Assembly: GCA_943371025.1 (NCBI GenBank)
Contig: CALRTC020000015.1
Location: 1 to 64,000, forward strand
Origin: Niveispirillum sp943371025
GTDB taxonomy: Bacteria; Pseudomonadota; Alphaproteobacteria; Azospirillales; Azospirillaceae
DNA length: 64,000 bases
Direction of reading: 5' to 3'
Below the pieces are notes generated by a model, which worked only from the letters and a program-made list of their open reading frames with translations, was not told the DNA's origin and ran no database searches. This document shows, one piece after another, positions 61,503-64,000 of this stretch. The first letter of the stretch is position 1; each line of letters begins with the position of its first letter. A program made the position numbers and the translations under genes.

Positions 61503-63566
61503 TTACCCCATATGCACGAGTCTGCCGTCCGCCTCGACCCGGTCGGCGATGTAGGGATAGGCGTTCAGGATATGGGCCGGCCGCACGGTCCCCGCCTGCA
61601 ACGCCCGCAGCATGTCGGACACATATTGGCTGGCGATGATGACCGTGGAGGGTTCCATGTCGGCCGGATCCAGGTCCTGTGGGCAGCGCAGCGGAAGCCC
61701 CTGCACTTCCCCCCGGCTGCGGCTGTCCAGGAAGCCGCGCAGCCGGGCGCGGGCTGTTGCCGGCAGGGCCGCCATGACCAGCTCCCCGCCCCGGCCCGCC
61801 CCATAGAGCCAGATCGGCCCGCGTGGCGGCAGCCGGTCGAAATCCGCCGGGGACCACAGGCAGGGCAGGTCGGCGGCCAAGGCCGGCGACAGGTCGTTGA
61901 TACCGGTCACCCGCGGCGGCCGCGCCGGCGATGACACCGGCGACAGCGGCTGCCAGGCCAGCGATGCCGGCTGCCCCGCCGGTGAAGGGTCAATCAGGCG
62001 CAGACTGGTCACGGGGTGAAAGGCCAGTCCGTCCGCGGCGGCCAGGGCCGGCGGCAGGTCCAGCGCCAGCGACCGCCAGTCGGCTGCGGCCAGTTGCAGC
62101 CCCCGCAACCGCTCCACCGGGCAATAGAGCGCCCCGGCCCGCAGGAGGGCGAGGGCTGGTTCATCGCCCCCGGTGGTCAGCGGAGCCAGCGACCATTCCT
62201 CCGCCGAATCGACCGGAAAGCCCGTCGTCCCCGCCGGTCGCGGCCACAGGGCAGCGGCAAGCGCCGCCCGCCCCGTCGGCGCCATCTCCCGCATCCGCGC
62301 CAGATGGTCGGCGTGCCATTCCACCCAAGCGGGCAGGATGGCCAGGCCGGCCGCATCCCCCATCGCCGACAGCAGGGCGGCGGCATCCGCCGGCCCCGGC
62401 AGGGGACGGACCGTGATGTCGGCCATCGCGGGCGGCAGTTCGGCCCCGCCCGGCACCAGCGCGGTCACGGCCGGCGCCCCGCACTGCCCCGCCAGCATGG
62501 ACAGCCGTTCCGCCAGACCGGGCCCGTCCGGCAGCAGCACAGCCACACCGCCCGGGCCACCGGCCCGACGCGCGCCCGCCAGTTCGGTCAGAAGATCGGG
62601 CAGCGGGGCCAGCAGTTCCTCCAGGCAGAGCCGCCGGTTGAAGATGGCCTGTGCCGTGGCCGCCATCTCCCGCGCCGTGGCGGGATTGGCCCTGATCCAG
62701 GCGACACGGTCCAGGATGTCGGCTGCCGCCGCCGCCTCACCCTCGTCGGTCCCGACATATAGCACGCTGTCACCAAACCAATGTTCGATGAAGGGATGCT
62801 GGTCGGACACAATCACCGCACCGGCCGCCGCCAGCTCGAACACCCGCATGTTGGGGACACCATCCGCCCGATGCTGCGGCAGGTGCAGGCACAGGCCCAT
62901 GCCCCAATGATGGGCTGCATCGATCACCGATCGCCCGTCGAAGGGAAGTTCGCCCTGATACGCCCCCGGCAGGTGCGACCAGCGCGCCGCCGCCCCATAC
63001 AGGGCCAGCGCCCCTTCCTCCGCCAGACGGGCCATCAGGTGCGGAAAACGCAGCCCGTCCCAGTTCGACCCGACATAGAACAAGCGGCTGTCGGGCCCCA
63101 GGCCCGGCTTCCGGCTGGACCGGGGCGAGCTGACATGCATCGCCCGCATCGGCGCCGACCGGCCCGCCACGGCCAGCCGCCCGCGCAGATGAAGTTCCAG
63201 GGACTCGCCGGACACCAGATAGGCGTCGTGGCTCAATTCATTGACGGCGGCCAGATCGCGATCCGCTGCCTTCATCCCCTCGATGATGGATGGCGGTCCC
63301 CAGGCGCAGCCCAGCCATGGGTGATCGGTCAGTTTCGGGGCCGCCACGGGAAACAGGTTCAACACGGCGTCGGGGTTGAAGGTCCGCACCTGGTCCGATC
63401 GATGATGGATGCCGGCCTGCCACCCCAGCCCGGTCATGGCCTGGGCAAAGCGCAGGGCCAGTTCCCTTTCCGCCACGGGGCGATCAGGATCGATGGGATT
63501 GAAGAGGGAGAGGCGCAGGGTCATGGCGGCGGCGGGGCCTTGCGAAGACAGGAGGCGGGAGGTCAT
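61503..63566 (-). CDS. Glycosyltransferase-like (CgeB type) protein with C-terminal Rossmann-like domain
   Basis: This 687-residue protein opens, after a short lead, with TLRLSLFNPIDPDRPVAERE. The GT-B part contains LFYVGSNWDGLRFPHL, LHLPQHRADGVPNMRVFE and AAAGAVIVSDQHPFIEHWF, like CgeB/DUF3880 glycosyltransferases. The C-terminal 120 residues carry IWLYGAGRGGELVMAALP, a nucleotide-binding loop, and STVIIASQYVSDM, like PglD-type or CoA-binding-like folds. ATG 63566 follows AGGG five bases upstream and is preferred to ATG 63524. Function within the glycan locus is inferred. Confidence 0.78.
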   Translation of the reverse strand: MTSRLLSSQGPAAAMTLRLSLFNPIDPDRPVAERELALRFAQAMTGLGWQAGIHHRSDQVRTFNPDAVLNLFPVAAPKLTDHPWLGCAWGPPSIIEGMKAADRDLAAVNELSHDAYLVSGESLELHLRGRLAVAGRSAPMRAMHVSSPRSSRKPGLGPDSRLFYVGSNWDGLRFPHLMARLAEEGALALYGAAARWSHLPGAYQGELPFDGRSVIDAAHHWGMGLCLHLPQHRADGVPNMRVFELAAAGAVIVSDQHPFIEHWFGDSVLYVGTDEGEAAAAADILDRVAWIRANPATAREMAATAQAIFNRRLCLEELLAPLPDLLTELAGARRAGGPGGVAVLLPDGPGLAERLSMLAGQCGAPAVTALVPGGAELPPAMADITVRPLPGPADAAALLSAMGDAAGLAILPAWVEWHADHLARMREMAPTGRAALAAALWPRPAGTTGFPVDSAEEWSLAPLTTGGDEPALALLRAGALYCPVERLRGLQLAAADWRSLALDLPPALAAADGLAFHPVTSLRLIDPSPAGQPASLAWQPLSPVSSPARPPRVTGINDLSPALAADLPCLWSPADFDRLPPRGPIWLYGAGRGGELVMAALPATARARLRGFLDSRSRGEVQGLPLRCPQDLDPADMEPSTVIIASQYVSDMLRALQAGTVRPAHILNAYPYIADRVEADGRLVHMG

Positions 63567-63633
63567 TATGCCCTGCCGACGGGGTACCTGACCAGTTGAG
63601 CGAAATCCCTGCGAACAGGATGGAACCGGCCGG

Positions 63634-64000
63634 ATGCGCGTGGCGCTGCTGAACACTTTCGACACGGCCGGCGGGGCGGCCCGCGCCATGCATCGGCTTT
63701 ATGTCGGTCTGGGCCGGCTGGGCATCGACCGTAGCCTGTATGTCGCCCGCCGCGACAGCGATGATCCCGCCATCATTCCTGTCCGGGCCGTCACGGTGGC
63801 GGAGCAAGCGGAATATCAGGCGGCGGAGGAGGCCGTCCGGGCCGAGGAGGCCCCCTACCCCCGCTTGCGCACCTCCGGCTTCGTTCCCTTTCATTCGGAA
63901 CGCGCCGCGCGTGCGCAGCTGCTGGAACAGCGGCTGCGGGATGCCGATGTCTTCAACCTTCACTGGACGCGCGGCCTGGTCGACTGGGCGCACTTCATGG
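63634..64000 (+). CDS. Glycosyltransferase family 4, N-terminal part (cut by window edge)
   Basis: The frame from ATG 63634 to the window end reads MRVALLNTFDTAGGAARAMH, then LYVGLGRLGIDRSLYVARRD, and later DADVFNLHWTRGLVDW. This is the usual start of a GT-B family 4 transferase with the GGAARA loop and NLHW segment. The C-terminal sugar-nucleotide half is outside the window. It is divergent from the CgeB-like gene by 67 bases. Confidence 0.85.
   Translation, partial: MRVALLNTFDTAGGAARAMHRLYVGLGRLGIDRSLYVARRDSDDPAIIPVRAVTVAEQAEYQAAEEAVRAEEAPYPRLRTSGFVPFHSERAARAQLLEQRLRDADVFNLHWTRGLVDWAHFM

Overview
The window reads as a high-GC alphaproteobacterial chromosome. Evidence for this is the G/C-ending codon use, the sphingomonad-like TonB receptor, the FCD-type GntR regulator, and the many composite glycosyltransferases. 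Azospirillaceae (Niveispirillum-like) or Sphingomonadales would both fit; the sequence alone does not decide. No rRNA, tRNA, CRISPR array or complete IS was seen.

Region A (1-13963) is a catabolic locus for an unidentified hydrophobic or aromatic acid handled as CoA thioesters. It holds two Rieske oxygenase alpha subunits, an ABM-fold monooxygenase, an acyl-CoA synthetase (cut by the left edge), a family III CoA-transferase, an HMG-CoA-synthase-like/DUF35 fusion beside a thiolase, and an atypical SDR. A TonB-dependent receptor and a divergent GntR regulator probably serve uptake and control. A TGTATRC motif recurs in three of its promoter regions. An orphan protein with a C-terminal ADP-ribosyltransferase-like domain sits inside this locus.

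Region B (14130-64000) is a very large surface-polysaccharide and envelope locus. It contains a KpsF-type arabinose-5-phosphate isomerase, a GDP-mannose hydrolase, and a leftward block that makes a CDP-3,6-dideoxy-4-keto-hexose (rfbF-rfbG-rfbH). A divergent TPP enzyme could add a two-carbon branch to that sugar, as YerE does for yersiniose. Next to it is an operon of a small DPG-motif membrane protein, a methyltransferase and a 1579-residue fusion (membrane anchor, sulfatase/phosphoglycerol-transferase domain, three beta modules, serine hydrolase, TPR). Further right are composite glycosyltransferases, PAPS synthesis genes (cysD-cysNC), a type I secretion ABC/HlyD pair, a small RTX protein that may be its cargo, and a Sel1-repeat protein. 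A three-gene tail-fibre-like unit with an S74 autochaperone domain (19310-20867) sits without any other phage gene.

The most unexpected non-coding signal is a repeat family seen in two full copies (16425-16567 and 61318-61469) and perhaps one degenerate copy (49929-50000). Each full copy has a conserved core with covarying hairpins, flanked by long palindromes whose sequences are unrelated between copies.
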